From NCBI RefSeq assembly GCF_047301505.1, contig NZ_CP154840.1:2542001-2606000 (forward strand): a DNA stretch of 64,000 nucleotides, read 5' to 3'. Shown one piece after another: positions 8,174 to 17,092 of the stretch. The notes under the pieces were generated by a model, which ran no database searches, was not told the DNA's origin, and saw only the letters and a program-made list of their open reading frames with translations. Within the stretch, counting starts at the first letter, position 1, and each line of letters begins with the position of its first letter. Position numbers and translations under genes: made by a program. Source of the DNA: Lysinibacillus_B sp031181585. Lineage in GTDB: Bacteria > Bacillota > Bacilli > Bacillales_A > Planococcaceae.

Positions 8174-8962
8174 TTAAAGCAAATCATATGTCAAGCAAAC
8201 CGGATTATGGTGTCTTGGATCTTTTACTATCTCTGCATCAATTTGGAAAATCTCTTTCAATATTTCCTTCTGCATTACTTCTTCTACTTTTCCGTGTTTA
8301 ATCAATTGCCCATCCCGTAAAGCAATCAGATTATGGGAAAAACGAGCAGCATGGTTTAGATCATGTAAAACCATGACGATGGTACATGCCTGCGTTTCAT
8401 TTAAATGTTTCAATACATTCAATACTTCTAGTTGGTGGGCTAAATCCAAATAAGTCGTTGGTTCATCTAAAAAGATGATATCTGTTTTCTGCGCTAAAGC
8501 CATGGCAATCCACACACGCTGCCGCTGCCCTCCGGATAATGTATCAACGTCTCTGTACTTCAGTTCAGACGTATGTGTCATTTCTAATGCCCAATCAATC
8601 ATCTCATAGTCTTCTTGCGTTAAGCTATTAAATCCCCGCTGATGCGGGAAACGGCCATAAGAAACAAGCTCTCCTACTGTCAGTCCATTAGGATGATCCA
8701 TCATTTGCGGCAGAATAGCCAGCCTTTTTGCCAGCTCTTTCGTATTCATTTTTACAATCGATTCGCCATCAAGCAGCACAGTGCCTTTTGAAAAAGGAAT
8801 AATACGAGTAATTGCCTTTAAAAGTGTCGATTTTCCACAACCGTTCGGGCCAATAATTGTCGTAATTTCATTTTCTTTTATCTGCAAGGAAATATCATGA
8901 ATAATCTCTGTTTTATCATAGCTTACCTGGATATTTTTTACCTCAATCGTATTCATCTTCAT
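8174..8962 (-). CDS. Iron-siderophore ABC transporter ATPase (FecE/FhuC-like)
   Basis: Cytoplasmic ATPase of 262 residues with Walker A GPNGCGKST near residue 40, signature LSGGQRQR near 143 and Walker B IIFLDEPTTYLD near 163. The sequence SYGRFPHQ around residue 90 is typical of the FecE/FhuC group. It should power the FecCD permease pair encoded at 10241-12264. The start may be two codons later (8956), which gives better spacing to GGGG. A Fur-like box lies about 50 bases upstream, consistent with iron repression. Confidence 0.92.
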   Translation of the reverse strand: MKMNTIEVKNIQVSYDKTEIIHDISLQIKENEITTIIGPNGCGKSTLLKAITRIIPFSKGTVLLDGESIVKMNTKELAKRLAILPQMMDHPNGLTVGELVSYGRFPHQRGFNSLTQEDYEMIDWALEMTHTSELKYRDVDTLSGGQRQRVWIAMALAQKTDIIFLDEPTTYLDLAHQLEVLNVLKHLNETQACTIVMVLHDLNHAARFSHNLIALRDGQLIKHGKVEEVMQKEILKEIFQIDAEIVKDPRHHNPVCLTYDLL

Positions 8963-9011
8963 TTCCCCTTAGTTAATACAAATGATAGTCTGCCAAATAT
9001 TCTACCTTACT

Positions 9012-9026
9012 TGAGAATGGTAATCA
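9012..9026. promoter_or_regulatory. Fur-like operator upstream of siderophore ATPase
   Basis: TGAGAATGGTAATCA matches the 7-1-7 Fur consensus TGATAATNATTATCA at most positions. It lies about 50 bases upstream of the ATPase start. The match is weaker than that of the box at 10180-10198. Confidence 0.5.
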
Positions 9027-9116
9027 ATAATTGAAATGCCCTCGTTATTTGTAGTTTAAATAGCAAATTGTATAGGCCCTTACACTAAAAACAATCGGCA
9101 TACCGATTCTTCATGC

Positions 9117-9152
9117 AAAAAAAACAGAAGACGCTGAACAAGTTCAGCATCT
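9117..9152 (-). terminator. Terminator of siderophore-binding protein gene
   Basis: On the minus strand an 11-bp stem (AGATGCTGAAC with GTTCAGCGTCT, one mismatch or wobble) is followed by TCTGTTTTTTTT. It lies just after the stop at 9163. Confidence 0.85.
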
Positions 9153-9162
9153 CATACCTTCT

Positions 9163-10143
9163 CTATTTCACTACACTTTTTACTACATCATCGATTATTT
9201 GGTTATTTGCGATCGGACCTGTGTATAACCAGGATGAGTCAGCTGAGAAGGCAAACACATTCCCTTCTTTTACAGCGGGAATTGTATTCCATAGAGCATC
9301 ACTCACTGTTGAAGGACTATCTGCATTATCGCTATTGATTAAAAAGATATAATCTGCATCCAGTTCCACTAATTTTTCTAATGATACCGCATTCCAGCTC
9401 GCTGTACCGCTTGCTGCGATTTCTTTTACAACAGCCGGGGCTTCAAACCCTAAATCCTCATATAAAACGGCTCCGCTTGATAGTGTATCTGATACCACAT
9501 AGAAACTTCCGCCTACTAACCAAATTGCCGCTACTGATGCATCGCCTACAGCAGTTTCAATATCAGCCTTTGCTGCTTCTACTTTTGCATCATAGTCATC
9601 AAGGATTGCTTGCGCATCATCCTTCTTATCAAAAACCTCTCCTACTGTCAGGAGTTCTTCACGCCAATTGGTATCATTTTCTTTCCCTACTACATATGTA
9701 GGGGCGATTGCATTGTATTGATTATATTTATTGCCCTCTACCATTGAAGCTGAATCCATTAAAATTAAATCCGGTTCAAAACTTTGTACTGCTTCATATG
9801 GTAAATCAAAGCCGATTGTCGGAATTTCAGCTAGCGAATCTTGTAAATAGTTTTGGATGCTTGCTCCATCACCAACACTCCATTGTGCCACCGGTGTAAT
9901 TCCCAATGCCACTAAATAATCTTCTAAATAGGATGCAATAACGCGCTTTGGATCTGCTGGAACTGCTACCTCGTTTCCTAATGCATCTGTTAATATACGA
10001 GCTTCGCTCACTTCTGCTTTTTCTGATTGCTCAGTTTCTTTATCTGCCGAACCTTGTTTTTCTGTTGATTCGTCATTACAAGCAGCTAAAGCTAAAGTTA
10101 ATAAGCTTGCCGCAGTTAAATAGCGCCATTTAATTTTCGCCAT
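9163..10143 (-). CDS. Iron-siderophore binding lipoprotein (FecB/FhuD-like)
   Basis: Extracytoplasmic binding protein of 326 residues. A signal peptide ends with the lipobox LAAC near residue 21, followed by a Ser/Thr/Glu-rich linker to about residue 45. The periplasmic-binding domain follows (RILTDALGNEVAVPADPKRV...) and shows the usual FecB-type pattern of an N-lobe, a long connecting helix and a C-lobe ending with VVK. It is transcribed divergently from the permease genes across a 97-base promoter region with a near-perfect Fur box. It should deliver a ferric siderophore to the FecCD permeases. Confidence 0.92.
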   Translation of the reverse strand: MAKIKWRYLTAASLLTLALAACNDESTEKQGSADKETEQSEKAEVSEARILTDALGNEVAVPADPKRVIASYLEDYLVALGITPVAQWSVGDGASIQNYLQDSLAEIPTIGFDLPYEAVQSFEPDLILMDSASMVEGNKYNQYNAIAPTYVVGKENDTNWREELLTVGEVFDKKDDAQAILDDYDAKVEAAKADIETAVGDASVAAIWLVGGSFYVVSDTLSSGAVLYEDLGFEAPAVVKEIAASGTASWNAVSLEKLVELDADYIFLINSDNADSPSTVSDALWNTIPAVKEGNVFAFSADSSWLYTGPIANNQIIDDVVKSVVK

Positions 10144-10179
10144 ACTATATTCTTCCTCTCAAAACTGTGATATATTTAT

Positions 10180-10198
10180 AGTGATAATCATTATCAAT
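10180..10198. promoter_or_regulatory. Fur box in divergent promoter
   Basis: AGTGATAATCATTATCAAT contains the exact palindrome TGATAATCATTATCA, identical to the 7-1-7 Fur consensus. It sits between the divergent starts of the binding protein (10143, minus) and the first permease (10241, plus) and can repress both under iron sufficiency. Confidence 0.93.
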
Positions 10199-10240
10199 TA
10201 TGTCGACAAAATTGTCAATAAAGATTTAGGAGTTTTTACG

Positions 10241-11245
10241 ATGAGCTTGAAAAAGACTTTGTCTATCAAAAGTTTTCTGGTTATAGGCGTATTGTTATTA
10301 TTTGCTGCTACCATCATTTCTATCCGATTTGGCGCAAATAATATTACATATACTGATATTATAAATTCAATTTTTCATTTCGATACTACAAATCCCACTC
10401 ATGTTGTTATCCATGAACTTCGTATTCCAAGGGCAGTTGCCGCTTTATTTGTTGGGTCAGCATTAGCAGTATCAGGCGCTATTATGCAGGGCGTTACTCG
10501 CAATGCACTTGCCTCACCTTCTATATTAGGGGTAACTTCCGGATCTTCATTTTTTGTTGCCCTGGCATTCGCCTTTTATAATGAGCCTAGCTATAGTATG
10601 ATTGCTGTTCATGCTCTTTTCGGTGCAGCGATCGGTGCAGCTTTCGTCTTCGGAGCAACGGTCGTGGCGCGGGGAGGCATTACGCCTGTTAAACTCGCTT
10701 TAGCCGGCTCAGCCATTACGGCACTGCTAAGCTCACTTTCTACAGCGATTGGGCTGAAATACGATATTTCCAAAGATATCAGCTACTTTTATGCAGGCGG
10801 CTTTGCAAGTATCCAGCCAATCCATATTAAATTGGCAGTACCGCTCATTATAATTGGCCTTATCCTGGCTATTTGCCTGGCACCTTCTATATCTGTTTTA
10901 AGCCTGGGAGAAGAAGTAGCTAAGGGACTGGGGCAGCGTACGATGCTTATTCGGGTTTTAAGTTCACTTGCTGTCATCATTTTAACGGGAGCTGCTGTCT
11001 CCATTGCTGGGATGATCGGTTTTGTCGGTTTAGTCGTCCCCCATATTGTTCGGCCTATTGTCGGGGTGGATTACCGAAGGGTTCTCCCTGCTTCTGCCGT
11101 TACCGGCGGGTTACTATTACTTTTGGCAGATATTGTAGGACGTACGATTAATTCCCCATTTGAAACCCCTGCAGGAGCGGTTACCGCTTTAATCGGCGTG
11201 CCATTTTTCTTATGGCTAGCTCGTAAAGATGGGAGAGGACTATAA
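10241..11245 (+). CDS. Iron-siderophore FecCD-family permease 1
   Basis: Polytopic membrane protein of 334 residues in the FecCD/BtuC family, with about ten hydrophobic segments. The characteristic LRIPRAVAALFVGSALAVSGAIMQ block lies near residues 60-85, and the gate/coupling region near GFVGLVVPHIVRPIVG at about 265-280. I start at the ATG at 10241, which has TTAGGAG ten bases upstream; a longer frame would begin inside the Fur box. Its stop overlaps the next start by one base (TAATG). Confidence 0.93.
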   Translation: MSLKKTLSIKSFLVIGVLLLFAATIISIRFGANNITYTDIINSIFHFDTTNPTHVVIHELRIPRAVAALFVGSALAVSGAIMQGVTRNALASPSILGVTSGSSFFVALAFAFYNEPSYSMIAVHALFGAAIGAAFVFGATVVARGGITPVKLALAGSAITALLSSLSTAIGLKYDISKDISYFYAGGFASIQPIHIKLAVPLIIIGLILAICLAPSISVLSLGEEVAKGLGQRTMLIRVLSSLAVIILTGAAVSIAGMIGFVGLVVPHIVRPIVGVDYRRVLPASAVTGGLLLLLADIVGRTINSPFETPAGAVTALIGVPFFLWLARKDGRGL

Positions 11246-12264
11246 TGCAATTAAGAAAAGATAAAATACCATATCCGTTTTATATCACAGGTCTTATAAT
11301 TCTCATCTTATTAATGATGGTTATTAGCGTTAATGCGGGGTATATACAAATTCCAATAGCAGATATTTGGGCAACTATTTGGGGGCAAGGAACAGCCAGC
11401 AATGAATTGACAATTTTTAATTTCCGTTTGCCGCGTATGATTATCGCGCTATTGGTTGGAGCTGGTATTGCTGTTTCAGGAGCGATTTTACAAGCAATTT
11501 CTAAAAATGCACTAGCCGATCCGGGAATTTTAGGAATTAATGCCGGTGCAGGCTTCATGGTTGTTTTATATATCTTTTTTATACAGGGGAACGCTTTTTA
11601 TCAGTCCACTGTCGCAGTATTTATCATGCCGCTCATTGCCCTTTTCGGCGCATTTTTAGCTGCAGGCATTATTTTTTTATTGGCTTGGAAAAAAGGCTCA
11701 GTGAAGCCCACAAGGATGATTTTAGTCGGGATTGGGGTAAATGCCGGCTTTACTGCCGGCCTAACGATTTTCCAGATGAAAATGAACCCCATTGATTTTA
11801 CACAGGCGCTTGTTTGGATTTCAGGAAGCATTTGGAGTGCAACCTGGACTTATGTTTGGGCAGCTCTGCCTTGGCTAATTATGCTCATCCCATTTGCTTT
11901 ATATAAAGCTCGTACGCTGGATGTCCTGAATTTAGGAGAACAATCAGCAATTGGCGTTGGTGTTCATGTAAATAAAGAAAGAGGCAAGCTTTTGTTCATT
12001 GCGGTAGCACTAGCCGGCAGCTGTGTAGCCATCGGAGGCGGTATCACATTTGTGGGACTCATTGCTCCTCATATTGCTCGTGCTTTAGTCGGAACACGTC
12101 ATCAACGCATGCTGCCGGTCTGTTTATTGTTTGGGGGACTTTTGGTTCTAGCTGCTGATACACTAGCGCGTGTAGTCTTAGCACCGCTTGAGCTGCCAGT
12201 CGGCATTGTCCTCTCTATAATCGGAGCTCCTTATTTCATCTATTTATTATTATTTAAAAATTAA
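11245..12264 (+). CDS. Iron-siderophore FecCD-family permease 2
   Basis: Second FecCD-family permease, 339 residues, with the same architecture as its neighbour: FRLPRMIIALLVGAGIAVSG near residue 62 and GLIAPHIARALVG near 270. The two form the heterodimeric channel. Translation is coupled to the first permease through a TAATG overlap. The operon ends in the terminator at 12278-12311, so the ATPase for this channel must come from the separate minus-strand gene at 8174-8962. Confidence 0.93.
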   Translation: MQLRKDKIPYPFYITGLIILILLMMVISVNAGYIQIPIADIWATIWGQGTASNELTIFNFRLPRMIIALLVGAGIAVSGAILQAISKNALADPGILGINAGAGFMVVLYIFFIQGNAFYQSTVAVFIMPLIALFGAFLAAGIIFLLAWKKGSVKPTRMILVGIGVNAGFTAGLTIFQMKMNPIDFTQALVWISGSIWSATWTYVWAALPWLIMLIPFALYKARTLDVLNLGEQSAIGVGVHVNKERGKLLFIAVALAGSCVAIGGGITFVGLIAPHIARALVGTRHQRMLPVCLLFGGLLVLAADTLARVVLAPLELPVGIVLSIIGAPYFIYLLLFKN

Positions 12265-12277
12265 TTTTGGGTTACTG

Positions 12278-12311
12278 AAAGCGTTCAACTACAATGTTGA
12301 GCGCTTTTATA
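12278..12311 (+). terminator. Terminator of permease operon
   Basis: AAAGCGTTCAAC pairs with GTTGAGCGCTTT (one G-U pair) across a six-base loop, followed by TTTAT. It begins 14 bases after the second permease stop. Confidence 0.85.
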
Positions 12312-12878
12312 TTTGGCTTATTCATTAATTTTAGCGTTGAGCACATGAATTGAAATGAAATCGGCATAACCCCTTCTTTTCTTGCTTATATAATAAATAG
12401 AGAAAGTTCTAGCAGATTACGACAGCGGTCCAACTTTTTTTTAGAGAGATAATTGCACGGCACAGCGCTATGTAAGATTAAAGATACCCGCATTTTTCCT
12501 TGTAATATTTCTTCTCCCGCTTATTAGGTTCTAATAAAGACCAAAGGATATAGAATAATTCTCGTTATTTTTGAGGCATCCATCGGGATGTAATAGCATA
12601 AATAAAAAGAGATGTACATTAAATGCCTTACTTTCGTCTTCATAAGGTCATCAGTTAAATGGCATTTTCAACTATTGACAAGTGAGATACACGTGTGCCG
12701 GGAACTTCATTGAGAATTTCTCTTCTATATCTTGTGTCACCTGCTACAGCCATTCAATCTATTTATGATAAGGGCTACATTTTATACTTACCATACATAT
12801 GTAATAAATCCGGAAAGCAAAACATTTTTTTACCGTTTACTATCTAAATGGTAAAATACGAGAAAAGGAGTGAAGAAT
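12312..12878. other. Long spacer, no gene seen
   Basis: About 570 bases with no frame longer than a few dozen codons that has a ribosome binding site on either strand. I see no riboswitch or clear repeat. The last 30 bases contain AAGGAG for the downstream gene. Confidence 0.5.
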
Positions 12879-14147
12879 ATGGAAATGAACCCATCTGAAC
12901 TACATTACGGTTTTGGGATGAACGAGTCCGGAATCTTCTATTTTGGAGACGAGCCTCATATCGTTGTACCTGCCCTATTCAATGGACGGCCAGTTACGAT
13001 GCTTGCTCATGAAGGGTTCGCAAATAAAGAAATCCTATCTGTCGAGTTGCCTGCCACCTTAATCGAAATTGGAAGTTCTGCTTTTAAAAATTGTACATTG
13101 CTCGAGCATATAGTAATTCAAGATGGTGTTACTCGAATTGGGGGAGCCGCCTTCCAAGGGTGTCATTCCCTTACGTCGCTTACTGTTCCTGAAACAGTCG
13201 AAGAGATTGGAAGCTATGCATTTGATGAATGTTATAATTTATCGTTTGTACAGTTGCCGGAGCATATGGAACACATTAGTGCATATGCCTTTTCCGATAC
13301 AGCTTTAAAGGAAGTGACAGTGCCAAAAGGAATAGAGTTTCTAGGGAACTTCCTGTTTTTTAACTGCCGGAATCTGCGTACGGTCACATTACAAGAAGGC
13401 CTGAAGAATATCGGCAACTCTTCCTTTGCTGGTTGCTCTTCCCTGGAAGAAATTGAAGTACCAAGCACTGTAGAGCTGATCCGAAAAAATGCATTCTATC
13501 AATGCCGGAATTTGAAAAACTTAACATTTCATGGCCAGCTGGAAATTATCGAGCAGAGTGCTTTTTCTGGATGTACGGGTATTACCTATGTAGAAGCACC
13601 GTTTTCTGCTGATTTGTTTATTGAGCTTTATAACGAAAAAAGAGAGATTTTCAAGAATAATCCGATGAAATTATCCGAGTTGCCAATTGACTATGTCCGT
13701 ATTGGCGATGTTTTCCCAGAAATTAATCATATCGTATGGGAAACAACTTCTCTGGAAGAATACGAGCAGCCGCTTCTGCCGAAACAAATTGATTATCTGC
13801 AGCAGGCCCGTATTTTTATAGAGGATGAGGACTTTGAACTCGCACTGGCACAGCTTACACTATATATTTCCCTCAATCCGCACGATTTTGAAGCCCACCT
13901 TCTTCTCGGTCAGCTTCATTATTTGAAGGGGGACTATATCCCAAGCATCGAAGCTTATAATGAAGCGGCTTCGATACAGATTACAGATGGTCTTCTACTT
14001 CATCTTGGACACGCCCTGCTTGACGAAAGTTTCAAGGATCCATCTGTTCCTAGATACAAGGAACAGATACTGGACCACGTACCTGCTTGCGCATATGATA
14101 TGATTTGTATGCAGGTGGCTGAAAAATCTCTTTATATGAAGCCGTAA
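12879..14147 (+). CDS. BspA-type leucine-rich repeat and TPR protein
   Basis: A 422-residue soluble protein. Residues about 25-240 hold roughly nine BspA-type (LRR_5) repeats of 23 residues with the pattern LPxTLxxIGxxAFxxCxxL. After a linker, residues about 305-395 contain TPR-like helices (YLQQARIFIEDEDFELALAQL, then HLLLGQLHYLKGDYIPSIEAY). There is no signal peptide or cell-wall anchor, so the protein is probably cytoplasmic, unlike most secreted BspA proteins. I use the ATG at 12879 because AAGGAG is eight bases away; a GTG at 12870 overlaps that site. The protein is probably a protein-protein interaction scaffold; partner unknown. Confidence 0.8.
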   Translation: MEMNPSELHYGFGMNESGIFYFGDEPHIVVPALFNGRPVTMLAHEGFANKEILSVELPATLIEIGSSAFKNCTLLEHIVIQDGVTRIGGAAFQGCHSLTSLTVPETVEEIGSYAFDECYNLSFVQLPEHMEHISAYAFSDTALKEVTVPKGIEFLGNFLFFNCRNLRTVTLQEGLKNIGNSSFAGCSSLEEIEVPSTVELIRKNAFYQCRNLKNLTFHGQLEIIEQSAFSGCTGITYVEAPFSADLFIELYNEKREIFKNNPMKLSELPIDYVRIGDVFPEINHIVWETTSLEEYEQPLLPKQIDYLQQARIFIEDEDFELALAQLTLYISLNPHDFEAHLLLGQLHYLKGDYIPSIEAYNEAASIQITDGLLLHLGHALLDESFKDPSVPRYKEQILDHVPACAYDMICMQVAEKSLYMKP

Positions 14148-14444
14148 AGAAATGATGGTTCATTTAAAAGCAGCCGTCATTTCACCTCGGTCTTCTGTTT
14201 GGAAATAAAGCGTAATCAAAAAAAGAAGTTAATTCATCCATGTGACTCCCCTTTATTATCCCTCATTTTGAAGATTTATAAGAATGTCGATTGATCTAGC
14301 TGATTGGCCGCATCCTAAATAGAAAAAGCCTCTATCCTCTTTCCTACTATCCCTGCATCTTATGTCTATGTTTTCCATCATTTCCCCCCGCCTCATTTCA
14401 TGTTACAATTCAATTACAAATGATGAACGGAAGGATAGGTCGGG

Positions 14445-15707
14445 ATGAACATTTTTTTAGATGCTAATATATTGTATAAGGACCCTTTCTTAAAGACCGG
14501 TTATTTATCCCTATTAAAGCGTTTAGCAAAGGATGGACGAATTAAACTGTATATAAGTGAAACATCTTACAAAGAGGTACTTCACCGCTTTCAGTCTCAT
14601 TATGCCAAATTGATTACAGATGCTAAATTTGCTGCCCACCATATGAACTACCTGTTAAAGAAAGATACAGTAACTATTCATGTTACAGAAGAGGAATTAG
14701 TTCAATATTTCGAGGAAAATTTTCATAAAAATGTGAAAGAAGGAATCATTCAGTTTGTTAAGGCTGATGAACGTCTTATCAATAAAGTAGTGGAACTTGA
14801 GCTGTCTCCTATAGAACCATTCTATCATGCGGAAACTGATGAGAACGGTCACCCCTATTTCCGAAAATCTGTTCAGGAGGCCATTACTTGGTATACATAT
14901 GCTAATTTTATAACAGACCATAACTTGAAAGAGTGCTATCTTATTTCAAAAACTATTGAAAAATTCGCTGATAGCCGTACGCTTTCTCAGTTGGACGCTT
15001 TTTTCCCGCATCCAAACTTAACACATCATGGCATCGAGCTTTGCTTCAAATCTGTAAGGGGTTTCTTAAATTACATGCCAGAGCTGCTTCGTTTCAGCCT
15101 AACAAGCGAAGTCGATGAAATCTATGGCGACTATCTAGTCCAGTTTGCCAATACAAATCTAAATATGTCTATTCTCGACGAGATGTTTGAATATTACTTA
15201 AAAAGTGATATCGAGTATGCAATTATGGAGAATCTAACTAAACTAAACCCTGCTTCGATTCATCCCGATTATCGTTCGCCAGGTAAATTTGTACCTAAGA
15301 AGATTAAAGGCTATCAGGATGTGGAACTGCAAAATATTCTCCTATTCAATGAGTGCTTTCTCGTAAGCTGCCAAATGACTTTCGAGGTTGATGTTGATAT
15401 ATATGTCCATCCAGTTGTTCATATGGATCCGCAGCACCCGCAGCTGCTTTATAGTTCAGAAAGTGTACTGGCTGCCACCCATATCTCCTTCTTTATTCCA
15501 ATTGAGCTTCGACTCGATGAATGGCATGAAAAGATGGATGGCATTGAAGATTCAGCTGCTATCGAACCCGAAAAACAAGAAGAAATTTGGCAATATTTAT
15601 TAGATCAGTTCAATGCTTTTTATCATAAAATTGACCTGCAGAATATTGAGATACACGAGGTTGATGTACGCCACGTCAAACTTAAAAATGAATATTTCAA
15701 TGTATAA
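14445..15707 (+). CDS. Large PIN-like domain protein (DUF4935-like)
   Basis: A 420-residue protein whose first residues MNIFLDANILYKDP form the acidic first strand of PIN-fold nucleases, with Asp at residue 6. Further candidate acidic residues follow in ISETSYKEVL (Glu near 44) and in FITDHNLKECYLIS near 160-170, where PIN domains carry their later acidic residues. The C-terminal 200 residues are not recognised. No antitoxin-sized gene is adjacent, so a classical VapBC arrangement is not supported. A weak-to-moderate GGATAGG precedes the ATG. It probably acts on RNA, but this is inferred from the fold motif only. Confidence 0.65.
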   Translation: MNIFLDANILYKDPFLKTGYLSLLKRLAKDGRIKLYISETSYKEVLHRFQSHYAKLITDAKFAAHHMNYLLKKDTVTIHVTEEELVQYFEENFHKNVKEGIIQFVKADERLINKVVELELSPIEPFYHAETDENGHPYFRKSVQEAITWYTYANFITDHNLKECYLISKTIEKFADSRTLSQLDAFFPHPNLTHHGIELCFKSVRGFLNYMPELLRFSLTSEVDEIYGDYLVQFANTNLNMSILDEMFEYYLKSDIEYAIMENLTKLNPASIHPDYRSPGKFVPKKIKGYQDVELQNILLFNECFLVSCQMTFEVDVDIYVHPVVHMDPQHPQLLYSSESVLAATHISFFIPIELRLDEWHEKMDGIEDSAAIEPEKQEEIWQYLLDQFNAFYHKIDLQNIEIHEVDVRHVKLKNEYFNV

Positions 15708-15710
15708 ACG

Positions 15711-15743
15711 AAAGGATGTGCTTATTATAAGTCACATCCTTTT
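15711..15743 (+). terminator. Terminator of PIN-domain gene
   Basis: AAAGGATGTG pairs with CACATCCTTT across a 12-base loop and is followed by TTAATT. It starts four bases after the stop codon. Confidence 0.85.
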
Positions 15744-15864
15744 AATTATCCTTTAGATAAAAGATTATCGTCTATTCAATAGCTTTTTTGACTCCCCCCT
15801 TTTTAATCAGTTTAATTAATCACTGCTTGCGGTATAAATAGAAGAAGCCTGCCAGCTCTTTGCA

Positions 15865-15900
15865 GTCTGTAATAGTTATTTACTACAGACGTTTTCTTTT
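15865..15900 (+). terminator. Orphan terminator-like hairpin
   Basis: GTCTGTA and TACAGAC pair across a 12-base loop, followed by GTTTTCTTTT. No gene ends immediately upstream. It could end a short unannotated transcript between 15743 and 15865. Confidence 0.4.
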
Positions 15901-16022
15901 CTTTCAGTTACTATTATGAATATGGATTATTTTTTTCTTTGAGTTACCTTTTGTTTTTGCTCCTAATTGATTAGTAAGGAAACAGTTTGTTAGCAAAATT
16001 TGAATAGGAAGGTCGTGAAAAA

Positions 16023-16796
16023 ATGTGTATACTTTCATTCAGCTATAAAACACACTCCGATTACCCGCTGATCATCGCTGCCAATCGGGATGAATTCTAC
16101 ATACGCCCTACTGAGTCTGCACATATATGGAAAGATGCCCCGCAAATTTTAGCCGGACGTGATACTGAACGAGGCGGCACTTGGCTTGGAGTCAGTAATA
16201 AAGGAAGAATGGTCGCTATTACAAATTTCCGAGACCCGGAATTAGCTGAAACAGGGACCTATTCTCGCGGTAAGATTGCTACCGATTTCTTGCAAACAGA
16301 AGTCATGGCTGCCTTTTTCGCCAAGGACCTGCAGGAAAAGCGGGATTTATATGGCCCTTTTAATGTACTTCTATATGACGGGGACAAATTGATTCATTAC
16401 AACAATATTACAGACGATATAACAGAAGTGCCCCCAGGTATTCACTGTATGTCGAATGCCACGCTCAATACACCGTGGCCGAAAGTGGAGTCATTAAAAG
16501 CTGCATTACAAAAAGTGCTGGACCAGCCGGACTTTTCGGACGATGACCTCTTTCATATTCTTTCAGACAAAACACGGGCTGCAGACGACCTGCTCCCTTC
16601 TACAGGCGTACCTTTCGAACTTGAGCAAAAATTATCCCCTGTATTTATCGAATTTGAAGGATATGGTACACGATCCTCAACCGTTATTCGCTTAAATGGT
16701 GATTCTTGGGATTTTACTGAGCGAACATTCGAAAATGGGCAGCCTGTTAGTAGTCAAACATTCAATTTCCCAATTGAAAGCAAGCTCGCCCGGTAA
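16023..16796 (+). CDS. NRDE/TANGO2-family protein
   Basis: A 257-residue protein of the NRDE (TANGO2-like) family. It begins MCILSFSY, with the Cys at position 2 that is typical of the family, followed by the namesake motif ANRDEFY near residue 20 and GRDTERGGTWLGVS near 45. The Ntn-hydrolase-like C-terminal part includes GYGTRSSTVI near 222. Eukaryotic members have been linked to haem and lipid handling; the bacterial role is not settled. It is monocistronic, with GGAAGG upstream and a terminator directly downstream. Confidence 0.9.
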   Translation: MCILSFSYKTHSDYPLIIAANRDEFYIRPTESAHIWKDAPQILAGRDTERGGTWLGVSNKGRMVAITNFRDPELAETGTYSRGKIATDFLQTEVMAAFFAKDLQEKRDLYGPFNVLLYDGDKLIHYNNITDDITEVPPGIHCMSNATLNTPWPKVESLKAALQKVLDQPDFSDDDLFHILSDKTRAADDLLPSTGVPFELEQKLSPVFIEFEGYGTRSSTVIRLNGDSWDFTERTFENGQPVSSQTFNFPIESKLAR

Positions 16797-16801
16797 TCTA
16801 T

Positions 16802-16833
16802 CCGTCTCCATTTAGAATGGAGGCGGTTTTTAT
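16802..16833 (+). terminator. Terminator of NRDE gene
   Basis: CCGTCTCCATT pairs with AATGGAGGCGG (one wobble) across three bases, followed by TTTTTATTT. Confidence 0.88.
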
Positions 16834-17092
16834 TTGCAGCTCCCAATGAATGTACTGTTCACTGGCATATTCCACCGCATTCTTGCCCATTATGACAAAG
16901 AGACCACTCAACCATTTATACCTCAATGTACAGCAACTCTTTTCATCAGCTCTATGCTATTATTTATTTCGCTTCCTCTTTGGATGGAAGTCTTCTATTG
17001 AAAGAAGGTGAAATAATGGGCTTAGGTTCTATCTTGGTTGGGTAAGGTACACTTACGTTTCTTATAAAGAATAATGTCAAGGAGGCTAATTT

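Noticed and set aside
8174..12264. FecCD permeases and ATPase as the missing BtuCD for the BtuF-like protein
   Set aside because: They have their own binding protein, and two Fur-type boxes point to iron. No cobalamin riboswitch is near them.
14148..14444. Antitoxin gene before the PIN-domain protein
   Set aside because: No frame with a ribosome binding site or antitoxin-like helix is present in the 297-base spacer.
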